Translations under genes and position numbers: made by a program
Part shown: positions 7,424-17,050 of the stretch, one piece after another
Position numbering within the stretch: the stretch's first letter is position 1
Layout: each line of letters starts with the position of its first letter
NCBI RefSeq assembly: GCF_016598595.1
Contig: NZ_CP066786.1
Coordinates: 705,501-769,500 of the forward strand
Reading direction: 5' to 3'
Length of the DNA stretch: 64,000 nt
From: Martelella lutilitoris
GTDB taxonomy: Bacteria; Pseudomonadota; Alphaproteobacteria; Rhizobiales; Rhizobiaceae
Notes under the pieces: generated by a model
Database searches by the model: none
What the model saw: the letters and a program-made list of their open reading frames with translations, nothing else
What the model was told of the DNA's origin: nothing

Positions 7424-8176
7424 GTGGCAAACGATCCGACCCATCAGTTTCAGATCCACAATATCGTTCCGATCAATGTCGGCGGACTGGACTTTTCCTT
7501 CACCAATGCATCGCTGTTCATGGCGATCACGGTGGGCGCTGCGGCTGGCTTCATGTATCTGGCGACCTCCAAGCGCGGCCTTATTCCTTCGCGCACCCAG
7601 TCGATCGCCGAACTGCTTTACGAGTTCGTGGCCTCGATGCTGAGGGAAGGCGCGGGGACAAAGGGGATGGTGTTCTTCCCCTTCGTGTTGACGCTCTTCC
7701 TGTTCCTGCTGACAGCCAATCTGATCGGCATGTTCCCCTATTTCTTCTCCGTGACCAGCCAGATCGTCGTGACCTTCGCGCTCGCCATTTTGGTGATGAG
7801 CGTGGTTGTGGGCTACGGCGTCTACAAGCACGGCTTCGGCTTCTTCAAGGTCTTCGTGCCGTCCGGCGTGCCGGCCGCCCTGCTGCCGCTGGTGACGCTG
7901 ATCGAGATCGTTTCGTTTCTCTCGCGTCCCATCAGCCTGTCGGTTCGTCTTTTCGCCAATATGCTGGCCGGTCACATCACGCTCAAGGTTTTTGCCGGCT
8001 TCGTCGTCTCGTTGAGCGCGATCGGCACGATCGGAACCGGGGGCGCGATCCTGCCCCTGGCCATGACCGTCGCTCTGACGGCGCTGGAATTCCTGGTGGC
8101 CTTCCTGCAGGCCTATGTGTTTGCAGTCCTTACCTGCATGTATCTCAACGATGCCGTCAACGCAGGCGAACACTAG
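7424..8176 (+). CDS. atpB: ATP synthase F0 subunit a
   Basis: 250 aa with GTG start. Five to six membrane helices. The essential arginine sits in the conserved helix [15 protein letters not shown], facing the c-ring, and [20 protein letters not shown] forms the last helix. Subunit a provides the proton half-channels. Second gene of atpI-B-E-b'-b. Confidence 0.95.
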   Translation: MANDPTHQFQIHNIVPINVGGLDFSFTNASLFMAITVGAAAGFMYLATSKRGLIPSRTQSIAELLYEFVASMLREGAGTKGMVFFPFVLTLFLFLLTANLIGMFPYFFSVTSQIVVTFALAILVMSVVVGYGVYKHGFGFFKVFVPSGVPAALLPLVTLIEIVSFLSRPISLSVRLFANMLAGHITLKVFAGFVVSLSAIGTIGTGGAILPLAMTVALTALEFLVAFLQAYVFAVLTCMYLNDAVNAGEH

Positions 8177-8263
8177 GGAATAAACACTGTCGGTTCGGCT
8201 GGACAGCGCGGACCGGCATCGCTATTAAGCCGCAATAACCCATTCTTTCGAAGGAGTTCTTTT

Positions 8264-8491
8264 ATGGAAGCGGAAGCAGCAAAGTTCATTGGTGCCGGTA
8301 TTGCATGCCTCGGCATGGGTGCAACCTCCATGGGCCTGGGCCGTATCTTCGGTGACTACCTCACCGGCGCCCTGCGTAACCCCTCTGCAGCCGACAGCCA
8401 GTTCGGTCGCCTGGTCTTCGGCTTTGCCGTGACCGAAGCGCTCGGCATCTTCTCGCTGCTCGTCGCTCTTCTCCTGCTCTTCGCCGTTTAA
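8264..8491 (+). CDS. atpE: ATP synthase F0 subunit c
   Basis: 75 aa, two helices joined by the polar loop RNPSA. The proton-binding carboxylate is E58 (FAVTEALGIF) in helix 2. Ribosome site GAAGGAG precedes the ATG. Forms the rotating c-ring in the inner membrane. Confidence 0.96.
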   Translation: MEAEAAKFIGAGIACLGMGATSMGLGRIFGDYLTGALRNPSAADSQFGRLVFGFAVTEALGIFSLLVALLLLFAV

Positions 8492-8571
8492 GTTTAAACG
8501 GTCTGACGTTTTGGTCACGGCGTTTGCTTATAACGCCGTGACATCGTTATCGAAGACCTCTGGAGGCGAGC

Positions 8572-9153
8572 ATGATTGTGACACCGGCTCTGGCGCAGAC
8601 ATCGGAAGGCGCTGACGCGCATACCGAGACGACGCTGGCCGAAATCGAGCATCACGAGGAACAGGTGTTCCCGCCATTCGATTTTGTGACCTTTCCGTCG
8701 CAGATCCTGTGGCTGGCCATCACGTTCGGCATTTTCTATCTGGTGATGAAGAGGGTGATCGTTCCGCGCGTCGGCTCCATCCTGGAAGACCGGCATGACC
8801 GGATCGCCCAGGACCTCGATGAAGCCGAAAGGCTGCGCAACGAGGCCGATGCCGCGATTGCCGCTTATGAGAAGGAACTTGCCCGGGCGCGCGACGAAGC
8901 GCGTGCGATTTCGGCGGCCGCCGCCGAAAAGGCCCGTGCCGAGGCCGAAGCCGAGCGGGCCGAGCTCGAGAGCCAGCTTGGCAAGAAGCTTTCCGAAGCC
9001 AATGCCAGGATCGAAAAGGTGCGTTCCGAGGCGCTGGCCGAAGTCGGCACCATTGCCGAAGACACTGCCGCCCAGATCGTGACCCACCTTATCGGCGGGC
9101 GCGTTGCCAAGGGCGACGTAGAGGCGGCCGTTTCATCGGCCAAGGAGGGCTGA
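8572..9153 (+). CDS. ATP synthase F0 subunit b'
   Basis: 193 aa. A poorly conserved N-terminus (about 1-40) is followed by one membrane helix with [20 protein letters not shown] and then a long charged coiled coil rich in Ala, Glu and Arg. It is the b' paralogue that pairs with b in the peripheral stalk; photosynthetic and alpha-proteobacterial ATP synthases carry this b/b' pair. Ribosome site TGGAGG. Two bases separate its stop from the b gene. Confidence 0.92.
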   Translation: MIVTPALAQTSEGADAHTETTLAEIEHHEEQVFPPFDFVTFPSQILWLAITFGIFYLVMKRVIVPRVGSILEDRHDRIAQDLDEAERLRNEADAAIAAYEKELARARDEARAISAAAAEKARAEAEAERAELESQLGKKLSEANARIEKVRSEALAEVGTIAEDTAAQIVTHLIGGRVAKGDVEAAVSSAKEG

Positions 9154-9155
9154 TC

Positions 9156-9641
9156 ATGGCACTTGACGCGACATTCTATGCCTTTGTCGGCCTGATCCTG
9201 TTTTTCATCGTCGTGGCCTACTTCAAGGTCCCCGGCATCATGCTTCGCTCGCTTGATTCGCGCGCGGACGAGATTCGCGACGAACTGGCGGAAGCCAAGC
9301 GCCTGCGCGAGGAGGCTCAGCACGTGCTGGCCGATTATCAGCGCAAGCGCCGCGAGGCCGAGGAAGAAGCCAAGGATATCGTCGCCGCGGCCGAACGCGA
9401 GGCCCAGGCGATCAAGGAAGAGGCCCGCCGCAAGACTGAAGAATATGTCGAGCGCCGCACCGCCTTTTCCGAGCAGAAGATCCGGCAGGCCGAGCACGAT
9501 GCCATCGAAGCCGTGCGTGGCGCTGCCGTCGATGTTGCCGTGGAAGCGGCGCGCATCGTTCTGGAAAAGAAGGCAACGCCTGCCGTTCAGTCGAAGCTGT
9601 TTTCGAAGTCCGTCGACTCGGTCAAGACGCGGCTCAACTGA
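9156..9641 (+). CDS. atpF: ATP synthase F0 subunit b
   Basis: 161 aa. The N-terminal membrane helix (about 4-24, FYAFVGLILFFIVVAYFKVP) is followed by a charged coiled coil that forms the peripheral stalk with b'. Last gene of the F0 operon; a strong terminator follows. F1 genes are not in the window, as is normal for alphaproteobacteria. Confidence 0.94.
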   Translation: MALDATFYAFVGLILFFIVVAYFKVPGIMLRSLDSRADEIRDELAEAKRLREEAQHVLADYQRKRREAEEEAKDIVAAAEREAQAIKEEARRKTEEYVERRTAFSEQKIRQAEHDAIEAVRGAAVDVAVEAARIVLEKKATPAVQSKLFSKSVDSVKTRLN

Positions 9642-9671
9642 GGGCGCATATGCCTTTTTGAAGAAGAATAT

Positions 9672-9700
9672 CGGCAAGCGCTTCGGCGCTTGCCGTTTTT
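9672..9700 (+). terminator. Rho-independent terminator of the F0 operon
   Basis: Ten-bp stem CGGCAAGCGC / GCGCTTGCCG with TTCG loop, then TTTTTG. Confidence 0.92.
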
Positions 9701-9751
9701 GTTTGCGGCAAGCTGACAGGGCCGCAGCATCCTCAATCCAGGAGTGACCAG

Positions 9752-10651
9752 ATGGCAGAACGCATTGACGGCAAGGCGATTGCCGCAGGGGTGATCGAGA
9801 AGATCAAGGCGGCGACGGCTGAGCTTCACAGCGCCAAGGGCGTTGTGCCGGGGCTTGCTGTCGTTATCGTCGGCGATGATGCGGCGAGCCATACCTATGT
9901 GGCGGCCAAGGGCAAGCGCGCCAAGGAATGCGGTTTTCATTCGGTGCAGGTGACGCTCGATGCGGATACCAGCCAGGAAGAGCTTGAAAGGGTCGTGGGC
10001 GAACTCAATGCCGATCCGTCAATTCACGGCATCCTCGTGCAGCTTCCGCTCCCCGGCCATCTCGAGGAGTTTCCGGTGATTCAGATGATTCGCCCGGAAA
10101 AGGACGTCGACGGGCTTTCGATCGTCAATGCCGGCAAGCTTGCCGTGGGCGACCTGAAAACCGGCCTGATTTCCTGCACGCCGGCCGGCGCGATGATCCT
10201 TGTTCGTTCGATCCACGGCGATGACCTCTCAGGCCTCAGCGCCGTCGTCATCGGGCGTTCGAACCTGTTCGGCAAACCCATGGGCCGGCTGCTGCTGCAG
10301 GCCAATGCCACGGTCACCATGGCGCATTCGCGCACCGCCGATCTGGCGGCCGTCTGCCGAAACGCCGATATCCTGGTGGCGGCCACGGGCAGGGCGGAAA
10401 TGGTCAAGGCCGATTGGGTCAAGCCCGGGGCAACAGTCATCGATGTCGGCATCACCCGCGTTCCTGCGCCGGAGCGCGGCGAGGGCAAGACCCGACTTCT
10501 GGGCGACGTCGATTTCGCGGCCTGCGAGAAGATTGCAGGCGCGATCACGCCGGTTCCCGGCGGCGTCGGGCCGATGACGATCACCATGCTCATGGCCAAT
10601 ACGGTGATTGCCGCTTATCGCGCGGCAGGGCTTGAGGCACCGCGTTTCTAA
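9752..10651 (+). CDS. folD: FolD, methylenetetrahydrofolate dehydrogenase / methenyltetrahydrofolate cyclohydrolase
   Basis: 299 aa. Catalytic Lys region [15 protein letters not shown], folate-site motif [16 protein letters not shown]-binding [14 protein letters not shown] and the C-terminal signature [15 protein letters not shown] are all present. The bifunctional enzyme interconverts 5,10-methylene-, methenyl- and 10-formyl-THF in the cytosol, supplying one-carbon units; purU in this window acts on its product 10-formyl-THF. Ribosome site CAGGAG before the ATG. Confidence 0.96.
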   Translation: MAERIDGKAIAAGVIEKIKAATAELHSAKGVVPGLAVVIVGDDAASHTYVAAKGKRAKECGFHSVQVTLDADTSQEELERVVGELNADPSIHGILVQLPLPGHLEEFPVIQMIRPEKDVDGLSIVNAGKLAVGDLKTGLISCTPAGAMILVRSIHGDDLSGLSAVVIGRSNLFGKPMGRLLLQANATVTMAHSRTADLAAVCRNADILVAATGRAEMVKADWVKPGATVIDVGITRVPAPERGEGKTRLLGDVDFAACEKIAGAITPVPGGVGPMTITMLMANTVIAAYRAAGLEAPRF

Positions 10652-10766
10652 TGCACTCTCGCCTTTCCGAGGCTCGCGGAAGTGCTCTATCTCTTTGTTT
10701 TTGCGCGTTTCCGGACGAAGAACCTTTATCCACTTTTCCTGGTAAGCCGCTGGACGGCGGCGGCCG

Positions 10767-11009
10767 TCAGCCGAAAGCCTTGAAGGTGACGAGGGTGAAG
10801 GTGTCCTTCACACCCTCGATCGTCTGCAATTGGCTGGTGACGAAGTGGCCGATGTCGGCCTCGGCCGGCAGGTAGAATTTCGCCAGGAGGTCGTAGTGGC
10901 CGGAGGTCGAATAGATTTCCGAGGTTTCCTCAAGGGTGCGCACGACAACGTCCGCTACATCATAGGCCTGGCCGGGGTGGCATTTGAACTGCACGAATAT
11001 GGTCTGCAT
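10767..11009 (-). CDS. Stand-alone Lrp/AsnC ligand-binding (RAM) domain protein
   Basis: 80 aa starting MQTIFVQFKCHPGQ, with AGGACAAACC before the ATG. The whole protein is one alpha/beta RAM domain of the Lrp/AsnC family (ETSEIYSTSGHYDLLAKFYL, then DTFTLVTFKAFG); there is no helix-turn-helix. In Lrp proteins this domain binds amino acids and drives oligomerisation. Stand-alone versions exist but are little characterised. A longer upstream frame (to 11081) is unlikely because its extra residues are low-complexity Arg/Pro-rich. Confidence 0.82.
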   Translation of the reverse strand: MQTIFVQFKCHPGQAYDVADVVVRTLEETSEIYSTSGHYDLLAKFYLPAEADIGHFVTSQLQTIEGVKDTFTLVTFKAFG

Positions 11010-11342
11010 GGTTTGTCCTGACGGGTGTCGCCGGCGCGGGCGGCAAGGGGCCGAGACCGCGGCTGTTGAAACAGGAGTCATCTAGCGGAGAATCGCCCGC
11101 ATCGCAAATCGGTCGATCTCACGAGTTTATTATATTGATACAATATTCCATTATATATAATTATATGAAGATCGTCTTGCGTATAGCGGGAAGGCGCGTA
11201 GCCGCTTGGCGGGCGAGGCGCAAGCCTCCTGTTTCGCCAAAAACCGGGCCGGTTGCCCTGGGACAAAGAAATGTCCGGTGACGTGCGCTTCCGAAGGCCT
11301 TTTGGCGAGGCCTTTGATCGGCGAGTTGCGTGGCTGCGAACG
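11010..11342. other. Intergenic region with AT-rich patch
   Basis: No convincing gene. 11,117-11,170 is strikingly AT-rich for this genome and contains TTGATA followed after 17 bases by TAATTA, a possible sigma-70-type promoter facing gabD. A GCAA-loop hairpin (GAGGC / GCCTC) lies near 11,216-11,229. Confidence 0.4.
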
Positions 11343-11366
11343 GGAACGGAACAATAACCGCCGGTT
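11343..11366 (+). promoter_or_regulatory. Candidate EcfG-type promoter of gabD
   Basis: GGAAC (11343-11347), 16 bases, GTT (11364-11366), about 37 bases before the gabD ATG. The spacing is within the accepted range, but the sequence also holds an overlapping second GGAAC at the wrong distance, so a chance match is possible. Confidence 0.4.
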
Positions 11367-11402
11367 TCGGCGTTGTGGAAAGAGAAAACAGGGAGACCAT
11401 TC

Positions 11403-12887
11403 ATGCCCATATCGGAACTACTCACAAACCGCCTCAAGGACAAGACGCTGGCGCGTTCCGGCGCTTTCATCGCCGGCGAATGGGCGGAGGCCGCCACCGG
11501 CGGCAAGACGTTCGACGTTACCAATCCGGCAACCGGGGAGGTGATCGCGACCCTTCCGGATTGCGGCAGGGAGGATGTCGACAGGGCAATCACAGCCGCG
11601 CACGAGGCGCAGAAGAGCTGGGCGAAAAAGACCGGCAAGGAGCGCGCTGCGGTTCTTCGCAAGCTCTATGACCTGATGGTCGGCAATGCCGATGATCTGG
11701 CAACGATCCTCACCATCGAGATGGGCAAGCCCTTCGCCGAGGCGCGCGGCGAGATCCTTTACGGCGCGGCCTATGTCGAATGGTTCGGCGAGGAGGCCAA
11801 GCGCGCCTATGGCGATATCATTCCGGGCCATCAGGCCGACAAGCGCATCATGGTCATCCGCCAACCGGTCGGCGTCGTGGGAGCGATCACCCCCTGGAAT
11901 TTCCCCAATGCCATGCTCGCGCGCAAGATGGCCCCGGCGCTCGCCGCCGGCTGCTCGATCATCTCCAAGCCGGCGCAGCTGACGCCGCTCTCCGCACTTG
12001 CCATGGCTTATCTGGCAGAACAGGCCGGGCTGCCGGCGGGATTGTTTTCGGTGGTCACGGCGACCAGTTCCTCCATGGTCGGCAAGGCCTTCAGCGAGGA
12101 TGACCGCGTGCGCAAGGTCACCTTCACCGGATCGACCGAGGTTGGCCGCATCCTCATGCGCCAGGGCGCCGACCAGATCAAGAAGCTCGGGCTGGAACTT
12201 GGCGGCAATGCCCCCTTTATGGTCTTCGACGACGCCGATCTCGATGCCGCCGTCGAAGGCGCGATCGCCTCCAAATACCGCAATGCCGGACAGACCTGCG
12301 TGTGCGCCAATCGCCTTTACGTGCAGTCCGGCGTTTATGACGCCTTCGCCGAAAAGCTGGCCAAACGGGTGGCAGGCCTGAAGGTTGGCGACGGCATGGC
12401 CGAAGGCATGGATATCGGCCCGATGATCGACGAGAACGCCGTCAAGAAGGTGCAGGATCACATTCAGGATGCCGTCACCAAGGGGGCCGAAATCACGCTC
12501 GGTGGCGCGCGTCACGAAAAGGGCGGCCTGTTCTTCCAGCCGACGGTTCTGACCGGCGTCACGCCGGAGATGAAATGCGCGCGCGAGGAAACCTTCGGAC
12601 CGGTCGCGCCGCTGTTCCGGTTCGAGACCGAGGAAGATGTGATCCGCATGGCGAATGACACCGAATTCGGCCTCGCCTCGTATTTCTTCTCCTCGGATGT
12701 GGCGAAAATCTTCCGGGTCGCCGAAGCGCTGGAATACGGCATAGTCGGCGTCAATACCGGTCTCATTTCCACCGAGGTCGCTCCCTTCGGCGGCGTCAAA
12801 CAGTCCGGCCTCGGCCGGGAAGGCTCCAAATATGGCCTCGATGACTATACCGAGCTGAAATATATCTGCCTCGGCGGCATCGCGTAG
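11403..12887 (+). CDS. gabD: NAD(P)-dependent succinate-semialdehyde dehydrogenase
   Basis: 494 aa, aldehyde dehydrogenase superfamily. Motifs: TPWNFPNAMLARKMAPALAA, catalytic Glu265 in LELGGNAPF, catalytic Cys299 in GQTCVCANR, and the C-terminal PFGGVKQSGLGREGS. GabD-type enzymes oxidise succinate semialdehyde to succinate (GABA shunt). The start at 11403 (MPISELLTNRL) has AGGGAG upstream; a longer frame to 11373 is rejected. No gabT is adjacent, so the substrate is inferred from family motifs. A candidate EcfG box upstream would link it to the stress regulon. Confidence 0.88.
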   Translation: MPISELLTNRLKDKTLARSGAFIAGEWAEAATGGKTFDVTNPATGEVIATLPDCGREDVDRAITAAHEAQKSWAKKTGKERAAVLRKLYDLMVGNADDLATILTIEMGKPFAEARGEILYGAAYVEWFGEEAKRAYGDIIPGHQADKRIMVIRQPVGVVGAITPWNFPNAMLARKMAPALAAGCSIISKPAQLTPLSALAMAYLAEQAGLPAGLFSVVTATSSSMVGKAFSEDDRVRKVTFTGSTEVGRILMRQGADQIKKLGLELGGNAPFMVFDDADLDAAVEGAIASKYRNAGQTCVCANRLYVQSGVYDAFAEKLAKRVAGLKVGDGMAEGMDIGPMIDENAVKKVQDHIQDAVTKGAEITLGGARHEKGGLFFQPTVLTGVTPEMKCAREETFGPVAPLFRFETEEDVIRMANDTEFGLASYFFSSDVAKIFRVAEALEYGIVGVNTGLISTEVAPFGGVKQSGLGREGSKYGLDDYTELKYICLGGIA

Positions 12888-12893
12888 CAAACA

Positions 12894-12926
12894 CAAAAAA
12901 GGCGGGCTCAGCGGCCCGCCTTTCTC
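12894..12926. terminator. Bidirectional terminator between gabD and efp
   Basis: Stem AGGCGGGC / GCCCGCCT (12900-12907 with 12914-12921) flanked by an A-run on the left and TTTCT on the right, serving the two convergent genes. Confidence 0.85.
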
Positions 12927-12946
12927 ATATCGGCAACAAGGGGACA

Positions 12947-13516
12947 TCAGTCCTTGGCGCGCTCCACATAGGAGCCGTCCTCGGTGAGGATCACCACGCG
13001 GGTGCCGGCATCGATATGCGGCGGCACCATGGTGCGCACGCCGTTTGACAGCATGGCAGGCTTGTAGGAGGAAGACGCCGTCTGGCCCTTGACCACCGGT
13101 TCGGTCTCGGTGATTTCCAGCGTGACATGGCGCGGCAGTTCCAGCGCAATGGCAACGCCCTCATGGATCGACAGGATCACCGTCATGCCTTCCGACAGGT
13201 AGTTGGCGGCATCGCCGACATCGTCCGGGCTCATGGTGAGCTGGTCGTAAGTTTCAGGGTTCATGAAATGGAACCCTTCGGCGTCGTTGTAGAGGAAGGT
13301 GTGGTCGGTGTCTTCGACGAAGGCCCTCTCCACCTGCTCGGTCGTCTTCCAGCGTTCCGAAACCTTTGTGCCGTCGGCGATGCGGCGCATGTCCACCTGG
13401 GTCACGGGCGTGCCCTTGCCGGGGTGAAAATTCTGGGCGGTAAGAACGACATAGAGCTTGCCGTCGACATCGACGACATTGCCCTTGCGCAGCGATGAGG
13501 CAATGACCTTGACCAT
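12947..13516 (-). CDS. efp: Elongation factor P
   Basis: 189 aa. The three-domain EF-P fold is evident: KOW-like N-domain with the modified lysine K34 in HPGKGTP, and C-terminal OB domains ending [19 protein letters not shown] relieves ribosome stalling at polyproline stretches. A lysine at this position is the type beta-lysylated by EpmA, and epmA is indeed the divergent neighbour. Confidence 0.96.
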   Translation of the reverse strand: MVKVIASSLRKGNVVDVDGKLYVVLTAQNFHPGKGTPVTQVDMRRIADGTKVSERWKTTEQVERAFVEDTDHTFLYNDAEGFHFMNPETYDQLTMSPDDVGDAANYLSEGMTVILSIHEGVAIALELPRHVTLEITETEPVVKGQTASSSYKPAMLSNGVRTMVPPHIDAGTRVVILTEDGSYVERAKD

Positions 13517-13662
13517 GAGACTTCCTTGCTTTGGCGGTCGGGACTATCTATAGACCGCGCATTCCCATTCAATTCGTGAGAGCGGGACTAACGCAAATCC
13601 GCTTTGAATTCCAGTGCCAAACGCCGGATTGCAACGAACGGGAAGGAAAGGCTTCAGGAAAA

Positions 13663-14724
13663 ATGCCGGACGAAAACGCCGCTGCCCCGTCATCGCCCTG
13701 GTGGCTGTCCGACAGGCACCGTGACCGGCGGCCGGCGCTTCTGGCCCGCAACCGGATCATGGCGGCGATGCGCGCCTGGTTTGCGGATGAGGCGTTCATC
13801 GAGGCCGATCTTCCGGCGCTGCAGGTCTCGCCCGGAAACGAGACCCATCTTCATGGGTTTTCAACGGACATGATCGGCAATGACGGCGCGGCGAAGGCGA
13901 TGTACCTGCACACCTCGCCGGAATTTACCGCCAAGAAACTGCTGGCGGCCGGCGAGGAACGGCTGGTCGCCTTTTCCCGTGTCTATCGCAACCGCGAGCG
14001 AGGGCCGCTGCACCATCCGGAATTCACCATGGTGGAATGGTATCGCGCGCGCGAACCCTATGAGAAGCTGTTTGCCGATTGCTCCGCCCTGCTGGCGCTT
14101 GCGGCGCGGGCCGCCGGAACCGGGCGTTTTGCCTGGCGGGACGGGAATTGCGATCCCTTTGCCGCCATCGAGCGGTTGAGCGTGGCCGAGGCCTTCGCGC
14201 GTTTTGCCGGGATCGATCTGCTCGCCACGATCGCGGCTGACGGCTCGACCGACCGCGACGGCCTTTCCGGGCAGATGAGAGAGAAAGGGTTTCGATACGG
14301 CAACGATGACAGCTGGTCGGACCTTTTTTCGCGCGTGCTTGTCGAAAAGATCGAACCAAGGCTCGGCCATGGCCGCGCCACGCTGCTCGATGCCTATCCC
14401 GCGCCCGAGGCCGCTCTTGCGCGAAAGAGCGAAGACGATCCGCGCGTCAGCGAACGCTTTGAGCTCTATGTCTGCGGCGTCGAGCTTGCCAACGGTTTCG
14501 GCGAGCTGACGGATGCCGGTGAACAGCGTCGCCGGTTCGAAGCCGATATGGCGGAAAAAGAGCGCATCTACGGCGAGACCTATCCGATCGACGAGGATTT
14601 TCTGGCAGCCCTTGGGCATATGCCGGCGGCAAGCGGCATCGCGCTCGGCTTCGACCGGCTTGTCATGCTTGCAACCGGCGCGCGCCGGATCGAGGACGTG
14701 CTCTGGGCGCCCGTTGCCGGGTGA
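13663..14724 (+). CDS. epmA: EpmA (GenX/PoxA), EF-P lysine aminoacylase
   Basis: 353 aa, class II lysyl-tRNA synthetase-like catalytic core without the tRNA-binding N-domain. Motif 2 region RVYRNRERGPLHHPEFTMVE and motif 3 GIALGFDRLVML are present, as are ELANGFGELTDAGEQ. EpmA attaches (R)-beta-lysine to the EF-P lysine. The start at 13663 is chosen for CAGGAAAA before the ATG; the frame is open further upstream (13531), but the additional sequence reads as untranslated leader. The partner aminomutase epmB is not adjacent. Confidence 0.92.
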   Translation: MPDENAAAPSSPWWLSDRHRDRRPALLARNRIMAAMRAWFADEAFIEADLPALQVSPGNETHLHGFSTDMIGNDGAAKAMYLHTSPEFTAKKLLAAGEERLVAFSRVYRNRERGPLHHPEFTMVEWYRAREPYEKLFADCSALLALAARAAGTGRFAWRDGNCDPFAAIERLSVAEAFARFAGIDLLATIAADGSTDRDGLSGQMREKGFRYGNDDSWSDLFSRVLVEKIEPRLGHGRATLLDAYPAPEAALARKSEDDPRVSERFELYVCGVELANGFGELTDAGEQRRRFEADMAEKERIYGETYPIDEDFLAALGHMPAASGIALGFDRLVMLATGARRIEDVLWAPVAG

Positions 14725-14727
14725 CGC

Positions 14728-15840
14728 TCAGTTGCCGTCGCCGTTGCAGGCGTGGCGGGTCATGTCATTGCCGGCGAGCATCGGCTGCAGCGTGCGCAGT
14801 TGCGCGCTGCCGCCGTTTCTCAGGTCCGGCTGGATGATCATCGGAGCGTTTTTCGGCCACCAGTCGCCGCTCGCCCAATAAGCCCAGCCGATCCAGGCCT
14901 TCTGATCGTTCTGGATGATGTCCACGATCTGCTTGAGGCCGCGCAGGCAATCGATCTGGTCGGTCGTGCCGAATTCGCCGAGGAAACCCTGATAATTGTT
15001 GGTGTTCAGCCAGTCGGTGAAGCTCCGGACGGCATCGACGGCGCCGTCGATATGGCTGCAGTCATCGGCCTTGCCCGAATAATCGGCATCGGCATACTGA
15101 TGCACTTCGAAGGCGAAATTGTCCTGGGGGTCGACAACGCCGGTCATCACCGAGGCGTTCGACGGACCGTAGAAGGTCTGTTCCCAGCTGTGGGCGCCGG
15201 TCCATGCGGTGCCCGGGACGAAAATCAGGTTGCCGGCGCCGATATTGCGGATCGCCGCGATCGCCGCGTTGGCGGCGGTCAGCCATTCCGGCGCTTCGAT
15301 GTCGTGCGGCTCGTTCATCAGGCCGAAGATGATGTCATCGTCATTGGCGAAGACGGCCGAGAGACGCTTCCAGAAATCGGCAAAGGCTTCGACCGGCACA
15401 TCCGGGCTGCCGATCACCTGGCCGCGATAGCGCGCGTAATTGTGCGGGTCGAGGATGACGACCATGTTGTTGTCGCGCGCGGCTGAGATCGTCGCCTGCA
15501 TGCGCGACAATTCCGTGGCGTCGAACACGCCGTTCAGCGAAGGCTGGAGCCGTTCCCAGAGGAAGGGAAGCCGGATGGCGTTGAACTTGTCCTTGGCAAG
15601 CGAGTCGATCGTGTCCTTCGACGGGTAGATATAGCCCTGGCCGTAAGGATCGCCGGGCTGGCCGAACTCGGCGCCGGCCACATTGATGCCGTGCAACGTC
15701 ATTTCACAGTTCTGAGCGGCAAGCGCCGTCGATGACAGCGCGAGGGACAGCGTCGTGGCCGCGACGGCGACGGTTGAAAGCCGCCTCTTCAGGTTAGCGG
15801 CAGAAGACCGGCATGGCGCGGATTCCCTCAAGCGACGCAT
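14728..15840 (-). CDS. Secreted glycoside hydrolase family 5 endoglucanase-like protein
   Basis: 370 aa. The start at 15840 ([10 protein letters not shown]) is supported by TTGGAG nine bases upstream; a TTG at 15855 is less likely. A long signal peptide ends near 42 (STALA-AQ). GH5 catalytic residues are visible: acid/base E177 in LMNEPHD and nucleophile E289 in LGEFGTT, plus DPHNYARY and [10 protein letters not shown]. Single catalytic domain, no carbohydrate-binding module. Such enzymes cleave beta-1,4-glucans; in plant-associated rhizobia they act in wall erosion or cellulose turnover, but there is no cellulose synthesis operon beside it. The stop is three bases from the convergent epmA stop. 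Confidence 0.88.
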   Translation of the reverse strand: MRRLRESAPCRSSAANLKRRLSTVAVAATTLSLALSSTALAAQNCEMTLHGINVAGAEFGQPGDPYGQGYIYPSKDTIDSLAKDKFNAIRLPFLWERLQPSLNGVFDATELSRMQATISAARDNNMVVILDPHNYARYRGQVIGSPDVPVEAFADFWKRLSAVFANDDDIIFGLMNEPHDIEAPEWLTAANAAIAAIRNIGAGNLIFVPGTAWTGAHSWEQTFYGPSNASVMTGVVDPQDNFAFEVHQYADADYSGKADDCSHIDGAVDAVRSFTDWLNTNNYQGFLGEFGTTDQIDCLRGLKQIVDIIQNDQKAWIGWAYWASGDWWPKNAPMIIQPDLRNGGSAQLRTLQPMLAGNDMTRHACNGDGN

Positions 15841-16165
15841 ATACTGATACTCCAATCATCCCTTCCGCCTTCGGGCGGGTCGGCCCCGTCATGACAGCTG
15901 TCGCCGAACTATAGCGCGTCTGGGGTCGCTGAAGTCAAGCCGCCCCTTTTTTGCCACAACAATAGTCTGCGGACGGGCGGACGAAAACAAACGGAGAGGC
16001 GCGATTGGCGGCAATCCGCATCTTTGAGTCGTGGATGCTACAGCAGCGGGCCTTTCGACGTAGTCTGATGATCCATCGGGCGGTTGAAAGCGCACCCGCC
16101 AACCTTTATGACCGGTCGGCTGTCCGGACAAGCGACGGCCTGCGCTCAGTAAACGGGAAATCACA
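15841..16165. other. Intergenic region between GH5 gene and purU
   Basis: 325 bases between divergent genes. The GH5 ribosome site (TTGGAG on the minus strand) lies at its left end. No gene, clear promoter or RNA structure was recognised. Confidence 0.4.
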
Positions 16166-17050
16166 ATGAAAGACTTCGTGCTCACGGTAACATGCCCTTC
16201 AACGCGCGGCATTGTCGCGGCGATTTCCGGTTATCTGGCGGCGGAGGGCTGCAATATCATCGACAGCTCCCAGTTCGATGATCTGGAGACGGGGCGCTTC
16301 TTCATCAGAATCAGCTTCATTTCCGAAACCGGAACCGGGCTCGATGCATTGAGGGAAGGGTTTGCCGGGATCGCCGCCCCCTTTGACATGGATTATAGTT
16401 TTCATGACGGCGAATACCGGCTGAAGACGCTGATCATGGTCTCGCGCTTCGGTCATTGCCTCAACGACCTTCTCTATCGCTGGCGCATCGGCGCACTTCC
16501 CATCGACATTGTCGGCGTGGTGTCGAACCACCTCGATTATCAGAAGCTCGTCGTCAATCACGATATCCCCTTCTACCACATTCCGGTGACGAAGGAGACG
16601 AAGCCCGCCGCCGAGGCGCGACTGTTCGAGCTCATCGACCAGACGGAGGCTGAGTTGGTGGTGCTCGCGCGTTACATGCAGGTCCTCTCGGATGATCTGT
16701 GCCGCAAGATGGTGGGGCAGGTGATCAACATCCATCACTCTTTCCTGCCGAGTTTCAAGGGCGCGAACCCTTACAAACAGGCCTATCAGCGCGGCGTGAA
16801 GCTGATCGGGGCGACGGCACATTATGTTACGCCGGAGCTCGACGAAGGGCCGATCATCGAGCAGGAGACGGTGCGCATCACCCATGCGCAAAGCCCGCAG
16901 GACTATGTCGCCCTTGGCCGCGATGTCGAGGCGCTGGTGCTGGCGCGCGCCATCCACGCCCATATTCACCACCGTGTTTTCGTCAACGGCAACCGTACGG
17001 TTGTCTTCCCGCCATCGGCCGGTTCCTACGCCTCCGAGCGTATGGGGTGA
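16166..17050 (+). CDS. purU: Formyltetrahydrofolate deformylase
   Basis: 294 aa. An N-terminal ACT domain (about 5-85, beginning FVLTVTCPSTRGIVAAISGY) is followed by a formyltransferase-like domain with NIHHSFLPSFKGANPYKQA and ATAHYVTPELDEGPIIEQE, which carry the conserved Asn-His-Asp catalytic set. PurU hydrolyses 10-formyl-THF to THF and formate, balancing one-carbon pools. Monocistronic by layout. Confidence 0.95.
   Translation: MKDFVLTVTCPSTRGIVAAISGYLAAEGCNIIDSSQFDDLETGRFFIRISFISETGTGLDALREGFAGIAAPFDMDYSFHDGEYRLKTLIMVSRFGHCLNDLLYRWRIGALPIDIVGVVSNHLDYQKLVVNHDIPFYHIPVTKETKPAAEARLFELIDQTEAELVVLARYMQVLSDDLCRKMVGQVINIHHSFLPSFKGANPYKQAYQRGVKLIGATAHYVTPELDEGPIIEQETVRITHAQSPQDYVALGRDVEALVLARAIHAHIHHRVFVNGNRTVVFPPSAGSYASERMG

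Noticed and set aside
11418..12947. Long minus-strand frame opposite gabD
   Set aside because: A shadow of gabD with no family motifs; gabD motifs are intact on the plus strand.
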